From Anisakis pegreffii (taxonomy: Eukaryota; Nematoda; Chromadorea; Rhabditida; Anisakidae), in the NCBI GenBank assembly GCA_035041965.1, contig JAPYMA010003025.1, positions 124,001-188,000 of the forward strand: a stretch of 64,000 bases of DNA. Reading direction: 5' to 3'. The notes under the pieces were generated by a model. It searched no databases. It worked only from the letters and a program-made list of their open reading frames with translations, and was not told where the DNA came from. This document shows positions 12,447 through 24,182 of the stretch, one piece after another. Made by a program: the position numbers and the translations under genes. Numbering within the stretch: position 1 is the stretch's first letter; each line of letters begins with the position of its first letter.

Positions 12447-15400
12447 ATGCTCTGCGGCCTATTCACCGCTCTCTATCAGCTCGTTCTTCTGGTTTTCTAT
12501 TTCTTCTATTTCCTTTTCAAGTAAGTTCCACTTTTAACATTTCCATTTTTGCTCAAGTTCTCTTTATGTATCGCTTTTTCATCACCATGATCATTAATTA
12601 TCCTAAACATGAATACAAACTGAATTTCACACATAAAAGCAAATTCAGCTAAGAATTATACTTAAATGATCATAGCTGATCATCACTTGCTGAATTTCTG
12701 TACAAAATCAATAACGTGACAAGTCATGAAATCTTCTAGAGTTGTTTCGCATTATCAAATATTAGTTTCGTTGAACTGTCCGATTACAGAAATCGGTCTT
12801 GCAGAATTATGAACTCAATTTGAAATATGTGATGAATCAGGATGATATGAATGAAATCGGCATGAGATTAGAAGAAGCGTTGCAAAAAATGAAACGAAAA
12901 AAAATCTCTTAAAAATTTCCGATTGTCAGCATTCCAATTGTGGTCTCAAATTACCACAGGCAATAGAAAAACCCGTCATTTCTGGGAAATTAGCCGAGCT
13001 GAAAAGGGGATTCATAGGATAGTTAATGCGAAATCTTCATATATAACTTCCAGAAACACTTCTCTTTATATGCCAATGATTCACTGCATCAGTGGAACTT
13101 TATCATATTCAATAGTGATTCTCGGAATTCTACTGGCCCATAAATTCTTGTTCCATAGATCCTAGCTCTGAACCTTTCATCCACGTTGATTGTTCTTGAA
13201 ATCGAATTCTTTCCTTCACAAAGACGTTGAAAATGATTGAACGCGTAGTGTTCTATTCCACGCAAAAAAAGCTTAAAATAACTGCTACAATGATAATGAT
13301 GACAGTGCAATATATTAAAAGCTGACATTGATTGGTTATCAGTTGTATTCGAACGATTGATCGTTTACAACTTATCGCTGTTTAAAACTTCGTTTTCTGT
13401 CTCACGTTTTAAAACTTCCCATATTACTTTTCCTATGCGTTTGCAGGAAGTAACCTCATACACAGCCATTAATGAATAACTCATTTAGTCATTTGCGAAT
13501 AATCTCGTAGTTGCAGAGGCAAACCGGAATGGCAGAAAAATGGCGAACAAAAATGCAAAAGAAGTGAGGATAACAAAAGACCAGTATGCTGCCTTCATAG
13601 TGATGCAATACTGAACAATGGTGATTATAAGTCTGCGGACACGAGCAATTTGGCTGGTGAAAGTATTACCACCCAGAGAAGAACAAATACGACTACAAGC
13701 GGCGAAACGACTACTTTGCACGACACCGAACAGTCATCCTCCTCCTATAAGATAACCGTCAACTTCAAGGGCAAAACCGGATGTTCACATCGCACCGCAA
13801 AAGAACATCATCACCACGAACAACAACAACAACAACAACAACAAAAGCAGCAAGCAAAATCCTCAACTATCATCACCAAAATATCCGAATCGTCAAAATA
13901 TCTTATCACGGTCCCGTACGAATACACACTCACTGCGTTGACGTATACCAGAGATGGCATATATTCTATTTTTGGTTCCATCGGTAATCTTTTCACATGG
14001 CAACGACTATCTAAACAATCAGAAGAGGAGTCAATCAAGAAGAAACTTGAAACAGAGCAGAAGGCGTTTCTTGAACAAGTGACTGAAGCATTGGAGAAAT
14101 GTGAACGTGAATCAGAGGCGAGAGACATATTGAAAACTGATCGAATCGAGCCAGAAGAAGAAGAAACTGAACTGCTTGCTGACACCACTACGGCTATGGT
14201 CGCTGGTGCACCAATATTCACTGGTTGGTTACCACTACCTTAAATTACCTCTATTTCCTACTAATATATCAGTGCGATTATTCCTATAGCAAGCATTAGC
14301 ACTGAGAATCTCGCTTGATTCTGTATTACCGGCAACGAATTTCCCGCAGTTTTCGTGAAACCAAAAAACCAATGCTATTTTCTTCTGTTAGACTAAAAAA
14401 TTTCGAAAACACGGCAAAAAATTGGTGTCTTTTCGCAGTGATCGCCCTGAATATCTGTTTAACCGAGTAAATGCAAATATTCAGATAGCATGATGACTTT
14501 CAGAATTTTCATGTTCCTAATCAACAATAATATACAAATTACCAACAACCTTACGATTAGTTGAAACGGTGAACTAAACATGCAAACGATATATTGAAAC
14601 GAAATGGAGTGCGAGTGGAAAAGCTCTCACTTAGATGAGCATAAATGAGAGCAAATTTTATGATTCGTTACCAAAGAGCAAAAACTGCAATTCCGCATGA
14701 AATTGCAATTGTAATGAGCAGTCAAAAGGTCTGCCACATACAGCGAACGACATACATATAATCAAATCGCCTTTGAACATATTCGCATTCATCCAAAGCA
14801 TTCAGATATCCTCATTTACAATCTCGTCTCAGTTTTTTTGCGCTCATTAATATGAATATGTGAACATATCGATTATGAATTTGAAAATTTTCAGACTCAT
14901 AAAATACTGATCTCTAAAGCAATAAAATAAAGTTAAATTCTGTGAAAGTCATATATCCTTTATCCGCTTATGTGATTTCTCGGTTGCTAAGAAATTTAGT
15001 GATAGACAGGCACTTGAAGGATATCAGCCGCCAATCTGTGATAATTTCAGCGGTTATAACTCCAAAATGTGGTAGAGAGTGAGTGTTCAATGAGGAGGCA
15101 GTTAACTCTTAATGAGATCAATCAAATTAAATCCGTGGAACATTTCAGACAGTTTTATTGAACAAGAGCGGAATACGACATTCGAAGCGGGACAGTCAGA
15201 AGAGTTTAACGACGATTCTGTAGAGTTCTATTCACGAACCGAACAACGACACATGACCAAGGAAGAATCACATCTTGACACTTTATTAATACCCGTTCCC
15301 CGTCCACCACCGCCCTCCACTGAAATAACACCAAGTGCTACCAATCTGCGGCTTGATTCAACTGTCCCCAGAATGGTAAAACTCAACTATTGATTAACTG

Positions 15401-17498
15401 AATTGCGAAAAGTTTTGAGTTTTGTAGACAAATTAGGAACAATCGCATATTCATTGAATACAACGAATTTGTTTGATTACAATCATTTAAGTATTCGATT
15501 CAATATAAAGATTCATCCAGAGACAGTCAATACTGTCATGATCGTTCATTAATACTACTAAAAGCAACTGCTGAACATATTTTCCGACCTAACGATAAAG
15601 GTGGAGTTTCATTGAAGTCTGACGAAATTTCCAGTTGAATAAATTGGGTAACAAAATTTCCAGAAACCCATAGGTGCGGTTGCGGTACTACCTGCGGACC
15701 TGATGGCAGAGGCTAGTGATCGAATTCGGGAACTGGAACAGAAAATGAACGAAGCAAGTGAGCGAGAACAACAAAAAAGTGTAACGCAGTCACTTGAAAT
15801 TAGCACTGTTCAACCACCCGTTCAACCCTCTCAACAAGTAGACTCTTTTGAAACTGCTTAGTTAGCTTCCATTCATCACATTTCTACATGCATGAGTGAC
15901 TCCTTTAATGGTATATGACGCCAGGCAGTGTGTTTCTTAAAATATACGATCCTTCAGTGGTAATTGAAATTCATTACAGTAAGATTTCACTGACACGACG
16001 ATGCAAATCCTCGTTGATCTGCCTTTTTTCGATTTGATAGACTATGAAACTAATTGGGTGAATGTCGTTTACGAACATGCAGCAGCAATACCACAAAAAT
16101 GGAACAACTCATTTGAGTGAAAAAAAACTAAATGAGAAACCATCTTCCGCAATTAGCATTCTGGCCTCATTCAATGCTTCAGTTTCAATTGCTGACTAAT
16201 TGCTAAGAACTCACTCAGCCTGATTTTTTCCTCAGCAAGCTAATGCAACGGATGAATTGCATTTTGATTGGGCTGTCAGTAATCGTCGACTCCTCCGACA
16301 ACCAGTAGCACCACCACCACCACCAACGACAACAAATGACAGCCAAATACCAGTTTTAACGCACCGAAATCGTGCGCAAGAAAGACACGGTGCTCAGAGT
16401 CGTGCAAGTGAAACATCTGATTACGATAAAGATAGTAGCACTTGGAGGGTATCGTCCAAGCAAACGCTATTCTCACCACAGCAGCAAACAAAACAAACGC
16501 TCGATGATGATGATGGCGCACTTGTGAACGTCAGGGGAACGAAATCGCCCAGTTTCATGTCGTTAGTGGCATATTATTTCATTCATGTTTTTTTTTCTGA
16601 TTCCGCCTTAAGGACCTAAATGCCGATGACAAAATGCGGCAAGATTAATGGCTCAACACTTACGATATGATTCATGTTAGCAGCAGAATAAGACCACTTA
16701 TTATGGATATAAAAGTGAAATTACATTCAAAGAGCATGCAAAGAAGGCACTGTCAATGTTCCTCGAAACGGATGGTAATATTCCTGACAATGAGTGTAAA
16801 GAAGGCACTATCAATGTTCCTCGAAACGGATGGTAATATTTCTGACAATGAGAGTAAACGGTGTGCGATGAATTAATACGACTAAACGAATTACTGTTAT
16901 GATGAATGAATGTAATGTAATGTCTCATATGCTTAAACGGCGAAGAGAATATCACCTAAATGAATGCTCATTGAAAATGCTTATTTAACGAGGAACTGAT
17001 ACATAATTCATCTAATTAACCTTCTATCGCCATCTTTATGGCTGAAATATACTTGATTAAAATCAAAATTAGCATCGAAATTGTCTCGTTAGGTCAAGCT
17101 ATCATCCGGAAAGTGGATTCTGCATGGGTCGAAGCGTTTTTTCACCGATGAAAGAAGCAGAAGAAATGCGTCCAGTGATCAATCGCCATACATCAGCAAC
17201 ACCGTCAGAGGGGATTGGCGGCGACAATCTGGGTGGCTCCCGAGTGACTACGCCATTCGAGGATATCATCCCTCAGTCTCGTATCAGCACCACCTTTGAA
17301 GCAAACCAACAACAACAACAACAACAGTTCGGTCAGCAACCGACTACGTATCCTCAAACGCGATTCGCTGACGCTCTGTTCTCACCGTCTCGATCCAGAT
17401 CACAGTTTCGTTTCGCTCAGAATTTCTCGAAGATACCTATAGGCCAGAACTATACGTACAATCGGTTGGTGCCAAATTATTCGTATCCGATCCAATGA
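12447..17498 (+). CDS. Nematode protein of unknown function: N-terminal membrane anchor, polyQ tracts, coiled coil
   Basis: Six exons join in phase: 12447-12520, 13517-14223, 15149-15375, 15664-15837, 16236-16558 and 17093-17498, giving 636 residues. Exon 1 codes for a hydrophobic N-terminus (MLCGLFTALYQLVLLVFYFF), best read as a signal anchor or uncleaved membrane segment, with a GTAAGT donor. Exon 2 is Ser/Thr-rich, then has an eight-Gln run (CAA codons), the segment SKYLITVPYEYTLTALTY, and a charged helix rich in Glu/Lys. Exon 4 holds a short coiled coil (RIRELEQKMNEASEREQQ). Exon 5 has a proline run and exon 6 a second run of seven Gln. I recognise no catalytic domain and no family. A single-pass membrane or membrane-tethered scaffold is an inference. 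The exon structure is well supported by phase; the function is unknown. Confidence 0.7.
16741..16856. repeat. Two-copy 58-bp tandem duplication
   Basis: AAGAAGGCACTGTCAATG and the following 40 bases are repeated 58 bases later with three changes. It lies in the intron between exons 5 and 6 of the anchored Q-rich gene and is not coding in the gene model. Confidence 0.85.
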
Positions 17499-17945
17499 CT
17501 CATCAACTAATCCAAACTGACGATTCAGTGCATTATCACTGGAATCTGGAACTTGATCATTAGAGCAAGTTTAGTTCAGAACAACACTGCAAACTCATAA
17601 ACTCAAATCTAAAAAATCTTTTACGAATCAGAATGTCTTTGATAAATACTACAGATACAGTGACAATCGCGATCATCAGCCAACAAAGCGTCGGTCACAT
17701 ACGACCGAGCCAAGAGGCGACAATTTGGTCCAGTCGATCAGCAGGTAAAATCAGCACTGATCCCAAATATCTACAGTAATAGTCACACATCTCGTTCCTT
17801 ATGTAACTGTAGACTCACGGTTCGTCTAATGAACACAGTCGCTATCCAGAGTTCTGCTGCGAGCAGATGCACAAAAATTCAACTTCACCAACGATTCGGT
17901 GAGGTACACAAACACGAAAATATTCAGTTACTCCAGAAACAATGA
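17093..17945 (+). CDS. Alternative 3' end of the anchored Q-rich gene
   Basis: A second in-phase route exists at the 3' end. A donor inside exon 6 after 17464 (CG then GTTGGT) joins to an exon at 17655-17744, flanked by CTACAG and GTAAAA, and then to one at 17813-17945 ending in TGA. The added peptide begins YSDNRDHQPTKRRSH and replaces the last eleven residues (LVPNYSYPIQ) of the main form. The second of these exons also has an internal donor after a TTC codon (G then GTGAGG) whose phase matches the acceptor at 20120. Splice motifs and phase support it, but no transcript evidence is available. Confidence 0.4.
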
Positions 17946-19531
17946 CAGATTCGAAGAGTCGAATTAAAAACTGTTAGAACACTGCTCAGATTTGACCTTT
18001 CTCAACAAACTAAGCACCGTTATTCAGAATGAGCTTCGAAGCAATCCCATGGAGAATATCTGACGAAGCGTTAGAAGCTATTACTACAATAATTGATAAA
18101 TAGCCTTAATTGTAGTGCTAAACGAAATGTATAAGTGTTAGTTTTTAAGGAAATGGCCACCAGCGAGCAATGCGAGCGGAGTTGAATTCACGAAGGATAA
18201 CTGGAATGTGGCACCATCAACTACCACTTCATGTAGAAGTAAGCATGAATTCTCATCAGTCCAGTAATAGCGATCAATTATTCAGTGAGATTCAATATCG
18301 CTTACAATTGTTCAGATGAATTAGTTCTGGAGACACACGAATAGAAATCTTAAGATAAAACTTAGAAATCTAGTAAATTGATCACTTCAAATATATACCG
18401 AACTTAGAATGAGAATAATTCCTGATGCAGTGAAAAGTCGCAGTGGATAAAAACTCATGAAAAGCACAAAGTTCGTAGCTGAAATGTGACGAGAACTGAA
18501 TGAGATATGATGTGCCATGAGCATTTATCGCTTAAATAACAGACACCTAAATGATGTCCATGTAGAGTTGCAAGATTAGATTGAAAAAACAAGGAACATG
18601 TACATGGAACTAATAATGCACTCCCTTCGAATCCACACATTCTCTCTCGTTCAATTTGCTGCAATCACTTGCGAAAGTCGTCATTTTCGCAAATAATAAC
18701 GCTCATTTTTCACTTAAGATTCTTGTTCATATCATTTTTCCTCACCAAACAGCGGCTTATATTGGCAATTCCAGTTAATCGTACGTATTGAATTGTCATC
18801 TTGAATCGATGACGTTCGTCGTGTACGGCCACACCAATTTCATAGCTCAAACCAATTTCATAAAATTTATTTTACGGAAGAACGGTCTGTGACATCAAGT
18901 GAATAAGTGCTTGATTCCACTAGTTTGCTCGTTAATTAATTCGCTTAGAAGTTATCTAAAGAAGATCATGATAAGACTGCTGAATGCGGAAAATATCACC
19001 GATGACGTACATAATGCGATATTAACGTCATAGTCAGCTTCTTGCTCTACCGGGAGATCTGTCTAGGAATGTTAAGAGGTTGTTCTGAAAAAGGCCATTA
19101 GCCTAATCGCCAGTTTTCCTCATCGTCGTTTGTTGATGGAATGAATTTAATCCCTTTCGATCGCAAAAAAAAGAACTGCGACGGCCATCAACTTTTTCAT
19201 TATCTTTAACGGCGAACTGCGGATATTTCGATCTATATGAAAAATTAATGAAGTGTAATGTGCGCAATGACTTAAAGTGTCGTGTAGAATTTCTTAGGAT
19301 TGCTAAAATTGATGAAGTCGAACTGAACATTAGAAGAACTCGTCGATGGAACAACACCAGACAAAACTGCGCAAATGACCAGAAAATTCAGACGATAGAA
19401 AGCTTTCGTGAAACGTTCTTTTGAATTCCACGGTGTGTCATACATTAAGTGCAAATAATTCACACTCAGAACTGCTGACAAATATCTTCTCCAAAACCCT
19501 TGGCTAAACTGCATCGTATAGCTCGGCTAAT
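17946..19531. other. Non-coding stretch
   Basis: No supported gene. A minus-strand frame at 19103-19232 follows a CATATAG acceptor and looks fairly protein-like, but no upstream exon with a compatible phase could be found, so it is left out. Confidence 0.4.
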
Positions 19532-19632
19532 AGATACAAGCCGGATCATAAGCTTTTTTGCTTGAAACCAAGTGGTGTACCACTATCATCAATGTTGTGA
19601 GCCTGAACCAGGCTGTGATCCGGCTTGTATCT
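19532..19632 (+). repeat. Structured foldback repeat, copy 1
   Basis: The element begins with AGATACAAGCCGGATCA and ends with its exact reverse complement, so its ends pair over 17 bp. Inside are two further perfect hairpins: AGTGG..CCACT with loop TGTA, and AGCCTG..CAGGCT with loop AAC. The last 70 or so bases, and about 18 bases beyond the right arm, recur at 19875-19964. A foldback/MITE-like element and a structured Pol III RNA body both fit. Confidence 0.7.
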
Positions 19633-19793
19633 GTTATCTAATTATCTGTCATTATTCCTTATGTTATCGTGATCGCGGACAGATCAGTTCGCTCTGATTG
19701 TAGCGTTTGACGCTCATCAGATCAGTTTCGCATTATGTGCACTGGAGAACTGATTGCGATCTTAACACAACCACTCGGCGGAGACTGAACGGT

Positions 19794-19866
19794 CTCCGCG
19801 GTAGCTCAGAGGTAGAGCCCCAACCGGTAATTGGTACGTTGCGGGTTCGAATCCCGTTCGCGGAGG
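19794..19866 (+). other. tRNA-like head of a SINE-like element
   Basis: A cloverleaf can be drawn: acceptor CTCCGCG with CGCGGAG (7 of 7), D stem GCTC/GAGC, and T arm GCGGG-TTCGAAT-CCCGT. The A box is TAGCTCAGAGG and the B box is GGTTCGAATCC, both consensus. The anticodon arm fails: base 26 is missing in the best fold and the base before the putative anticodon is not T, so a working tRNA is unlikely. It is followed directly by a copy of the repeat body seen at 19532-19632, the layout of a tRNA-derived SINE. An 8-bp hairpin, GCGGAGAC/GTCTCCGC, overlaps its 5' end. Confidence 0.55.
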
Positions 19867-19965
19867 AAAGTTTTGCTTGAAACCGAGTGGTGTACCACTA
19901 TCATTAATGTTGTGAGCCTGAGCCAGGCTATAATCCGGCTTGTATCTATCATCTAATTATCTGTT
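19867..19965 (+). repeat. Structured repeat, copy 2 (body behind the tRNA-like head)
   Basis: It shares about 90 bases with the right part of copy 1, from CTTGAAACC to TCTAATTATCTGT. The internal stems AGTGG/CCACT and AGCCTG/CAGGCT are unchanged, while most differences fall in loops or linkers (loop AAC to AGC, linkers GTG to ATA). The left inverted arm of copy 1 is replaced by the tRNA-like head. Confidence 0.7.
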
Positions 19966-20119
19966 TACAGTAGTAATCATTGTTCCGCTCAAGGAATGTC
20001 CTCTTGTTCTCGTTGACCATAACAATCGGTGCAGCCGTCAGTATGAAAAACCAAAATAACCATTGAGAGTGGAAAAAAATTGAGAGTAATCTGAATGCCG
20101 ATTGATGAAAATACTTCAG

Positions 20120-20343
20120 AAGTGATGGAAAGAACAGTGACGGATAAGTGGATAACGCGAGATGAGAACGGTAAAGTAGTGGAGCAAAAAGGCGAACGAA
20201 GTTGGCACGGCCAAACGAGTGGCTTACATCGACGATCCGATGGTACGGGTGAGTCATGGCATCGTGTCGCCGATTTGGATCCGAAAGGCAAATCTTCATT
20301 CATTGACAACCGTCGACTCTATACGGGGGATTATGTTATTGAG
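20120..20343 (+). CDS. Internal coding exon of unknown protein
   Basis: The exon follows ATACTTCAG and ends at GAG before GTAACT. It codes for a charged, hydrophilic peptide including TVTDKWITRDENGKVVEQKG and GERSWHGQTSGLHRRSDG. The entry phase needs one leading base, which the internal donor of the exon at 17813-17945 supplies, so this may be a distal exon of the anchored Q-rich gene. A phase-0 exit could reach a short tail at 20526 (SESRNL then stop) or a more distant exon. The domain is unrecognised. Both strands are open here; the plus reading is preferred because of its splice sites and composition. Confidence 0.45.
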
Positions 20344-20546
20344 GTAACTGAAAACACGTTCATTCGACCACACTTTTGCGCCGACATCTTCGTCATTCTC
20401 AATCGTGAACATCATGCATTCCATTTCTCATCGCAAATCTCAGAAATGTGATCATCTCACTAGCATTGTGATCATCTCATTCTAATGTCACCAAGGGAAA
20501 ACAGGTTCAACTTATACCATTTCAGAGTGAATCACGAAATCTTTAA

Positions 20547-23500
20547 CAACGGAACGTCTGAAATGAAAATCAGCAGCAACACAAAAAACGCAGCATCAGC
20601 AACAGAAATAATCGCTATGATTTTTATTCAGGGTCTTGGCGTGGCTTCAATCTTCATGAACTATTTTAAGTGCTATTAAACGTTACTTTGATTGCATTTT
20701 GTTAAACTTTTGCAAACAGTCAATCAAAATGAAGTGCCTGTGAATGTAATAGATGATGAATGAAATTTGTTTTCTTGTTTCAAATCATGAACAGAACACA
20801 TTTTATCCTCTCAATAATAATTCTGCCTAACAATCCGTTAAGACATCGTCTGATTTTCTTTTGCACTGAAAGACTGTCTGTATTTTTTTACCTCCAAAAC
20901 ATGCGTTCGATCAACAATACTCCAGCTGTAATATAATATCACATCAGTTGTACTAACTGAACATTACAACTTCAATTATCCAAACTAATGGGCTCATAGA
21001 GTGATATAATGAATTTGAGAGGAAGATGTTACAAAAAACCAACGAATTTTTCTCTTATAACGCAGAAAAAATATCTAAATTTTGCAATAGTAGATCGTAT
21101 CAACAACAATTAGAGTAACCAAGGAAGAAGGAAAGTAATAAAATTAGACTTTAATAGAAATAAAAGGCTCCACAGTTATGAAGTAAGTTACTGTTCTCAG
21201 TATATCCAGTTGTCAGGTAGCGAAAGTTTACAATAAAATACACATCTACCATGACTGAACAATATCATCAGCACCAGATGATCACCGAACTATTTTCATT
21301 CTCTCGCGCTGAATTTAGTCGAAACTGACAAATACGAAACAACTACAAACGTTTTCATTTTTTTAAGCTTTCAAACCAGATCGATGGTTATTCACACTAT
21401 CACAAGACACATCGCAACAATCAAAACTGCCGTCTATCAAAGCTGATAAGCACCATCTGTCACATAATATCTGCAAGAAATCTCATGTTCATCTTTCTCT
21501 GTTTCTGTGACCATGCGGATATGCATGAGATGATGTGTGTGTAAATCCACTTAGCTGCTGCTGCTGCTGCTGCTATATTCTCTTTTACGGCTTCTATCAA
21601 TTTATTTCAGCGACCACTTTTTGCTGATAGCAGCAGCTGTATTAGCACTCACCGACAACGAGCAGTAAAGAGTCTCTGCGATATTTCACATCGAGTTTCT
21701 TCATTCTTTTCATCAATTCTCATTTCATCAATCATTTTCAGCCAGAAGTTTGCCGTCATACAGCCTCCTCGTATAAATATAAATCGTAAGAAAGAATTAA
21801 TCCACCCATTGAATTTGTCCTTCCGTTGACAGACACATTTCAATTTTCACTTTCCAACCGAAAAACTCAGCAAATAAATTTTATCATCATCACTTGAGTT
21901 GACGAACTTGAGAGTTTAAGAACGAGTAACACCCTCCAAACAATAGCAACCTATATTCGAAGCAAGACGCAAACAATAAACGCCATCCGAGTCTACTTTA
22001 CACTGCTATTGAGTTGTCTATAAATGCACAAAGTCCGAATAAACACTAACGATGTTCTCAGAATGGAGAAATGAATTTAGCATATCTGCGCTAAAATGAT
22101 CAACTTAATCTCCGTCTGATCGAATATTGCTTCATTTTGCGCAATATTATGTGAAAAACTATTGTGTTTGGAGGGTGAATTAAATTATCGAAAATTCATA
22201 CCAGGAAATTACATGCCCATTACATACATTATTCGTTTATTTCCATTTATGCAATTAGTGAAACACTCAGCCGAAACCTTGCAATAGCAATAATGCGTTG
22301 CACTCTGAACATATTTACTGCTTCCCCTTGAGTCATCATTCAGATGAAATTAATATGACTAAACGTTTTCGCTTGTCAGTGAATTCATAAATATAGAATA
22401 ATAAAATGAGCGAAACATTTCACACGACAATGTTATGTGAACCAATTAGATAGCCGGAAAGAAGCCCATTAAACGTTCGAAATTGAATCAAGTACTCTAT
22501 TACAGCAGTAGAACGAACACCACTACATATTATTATACAACTTTGCTTGTTCAAATAGCGAACTCCATCCATATTGCTGCATTTCATTCAGCATTTATAA
22601 ATTCAAACGGCTTTCAGTCGTCAATCGTACAATGTTGCTGCTGTTATTGCTTTAGCTGTTAGCAGAACAATAAGGCCGTGTGTACAATGCGACAATGCTC
22701 ACTGTTTATCCGTTGTCCATAATGCAGCCGATACGATACATCCCCTGTATATCCTTCTTCATTCGTTCACACAACAAACCCCAATCAACGTTTCAAATCA
22801 ATGCATAAAAGCCACCAACAAACCAGTGAAGAGGACGCTATTTGCTGTATAGCCTATAATTGTTACCGCGATCGGCAACCGTCCACCGACCGACCCTGTG
22901 ACCGCCCGTTGAGCGTTAATTTGAAAGGTAACGATCAGGTCACATTTGAACGCTAAATAATAAACTCCTCACTCACACACATACACACACACAACTATGG
23001 CTCTGTAGTCATCGAAAATTCCCGTCCCGTTCACAATAATATTAGCTCATTTGCGTTTTCCCTCACCTAATTTAGTTCTCATCTCCTCTCTGTTCACTTC
23101 GTTTCGCTTTTCTGCACTTTACGCCTGTCCTTTCCAGTTCATTCAGTCATCATCGTCATCCTCAAAGTCACACACAATTCACAAATCATTCATCTATTTT
23201 TAATGCGTTCTCAAATCATTTCCTTGACTTCGCAATGCGACAATACTGCCATGAAACTGCTAGCTGATGAATATCATTAACTGCGCACATTTCAATCCCA
23301 ACAGATGCATGTGACAAGCTCAACAATAGCACATATGAATAACTCAAATCACCACTCATAAAATTCATTTCTCCAAACCAAGTTCAGTTCATTTCAAAGT
23401 GGTCGCGGAATGAGAAAGGAAAAATTGATCCCAGATTCACATGCAATTGATCAATTCTAATAATGAAAATTACCAACTCATTTCAGTGGCGTCCAATACG

Positions 23501-24052
23501 CATAGATTTCATCGATCTGAAGGTCACCTAGACACAATAAATTACAGATAATTACTCATTACAATTAATGTTCCTTCCGTCTACATTTCTGAATTGTTAG
23601 TGATGATTAGCAATAATAACAGTAGTAATATCCGCAAAACTAAAAGCACTATGCATGAAATAACACTGCAATGTAAATAACACTCATCAATTCAGTATCG
23701 AAATTCAAAGAGTCGTGTCGTTTGAAACATTCACTTGTGTCTTACATGAAGCTTCGACGATAGGCATTTTGAAGCGATCATAATCACGCAACGTTCATAA
23801 AGGATGTATTTAGTTGACACGAATCCGAACGGTGATTCGCTTGTTGCCGTTCATGCAGCCCTCTTTACTTTTCGCACACAACTATGCATATAAATAACTC
23901 AGAGTTAATAATGAATGTATTCGTTTCCTTTCACAAAATTCACTTCGTTGATTACCGATAGCACAGCGGTTGCTTGGCAACTAGATTACTTGTTCCTTGA
24001 TGTTTTCTTACTTATCGGAGTGGTGCTCCATCAATCTTAATTCATCCACTGT
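20547..24052. other. Non-coding stretch
   Basis: No supported gene on either strand. It contains a CTG run at about 21557 and a CA-rich microsatellite at about 22974-22993. Short open frames at 20485-20679 and 21649-21843 have no recognisable content. Confidence 0.5.
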
Positions 24053-24182
24053 AGAACAAAACAAGAGAGCTGGCGACAAGTCATTCATGAAGAACACTCA
24101 GATCGCAGAAGTGATGCTGAAGAATCGGGGAGAGAGGGATTCATGTGAAAGTGTTGAAGACGATTATCGAGCCGATTTGTAA
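24053..24182 (+). CDS. Possible terminal exon of unknown protein
   Basis: After CCACTGTAG the frame reads a charged peptide including KSFMKNTQIAEVMLKNRGE and ends in TAA at 24180-24182. Composition and the clean acceptor suggest a last exon. No family is recognised. With an acceptor at 24068 it would join in phase 0 to the exon at 20120-20343, which would make it the 3' end of the upstream plus-strand gene; this is a guess. Confidence 0.3.

Noticed and set aside
13811..14221. 136-codon minus-strand frame with a poly-Cys run
   Set aside because: It is the antisense of the CAA-coded polyQ exon of the plus-strand gene, which has consistent splice phases.
19103..19232. Possible minus-strand terminal exon ending in TAG
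   Set aside because: The acceptor is plausible but no upstream exon supplies the required phase; a nearby signal-peptide-like frame does not join to it.
19794..19866. Functional tRNA gene
   Set aside because: The anticodon arm lacks a base and the U33 position is not T. A repeat body is attached directly at the 3' end.
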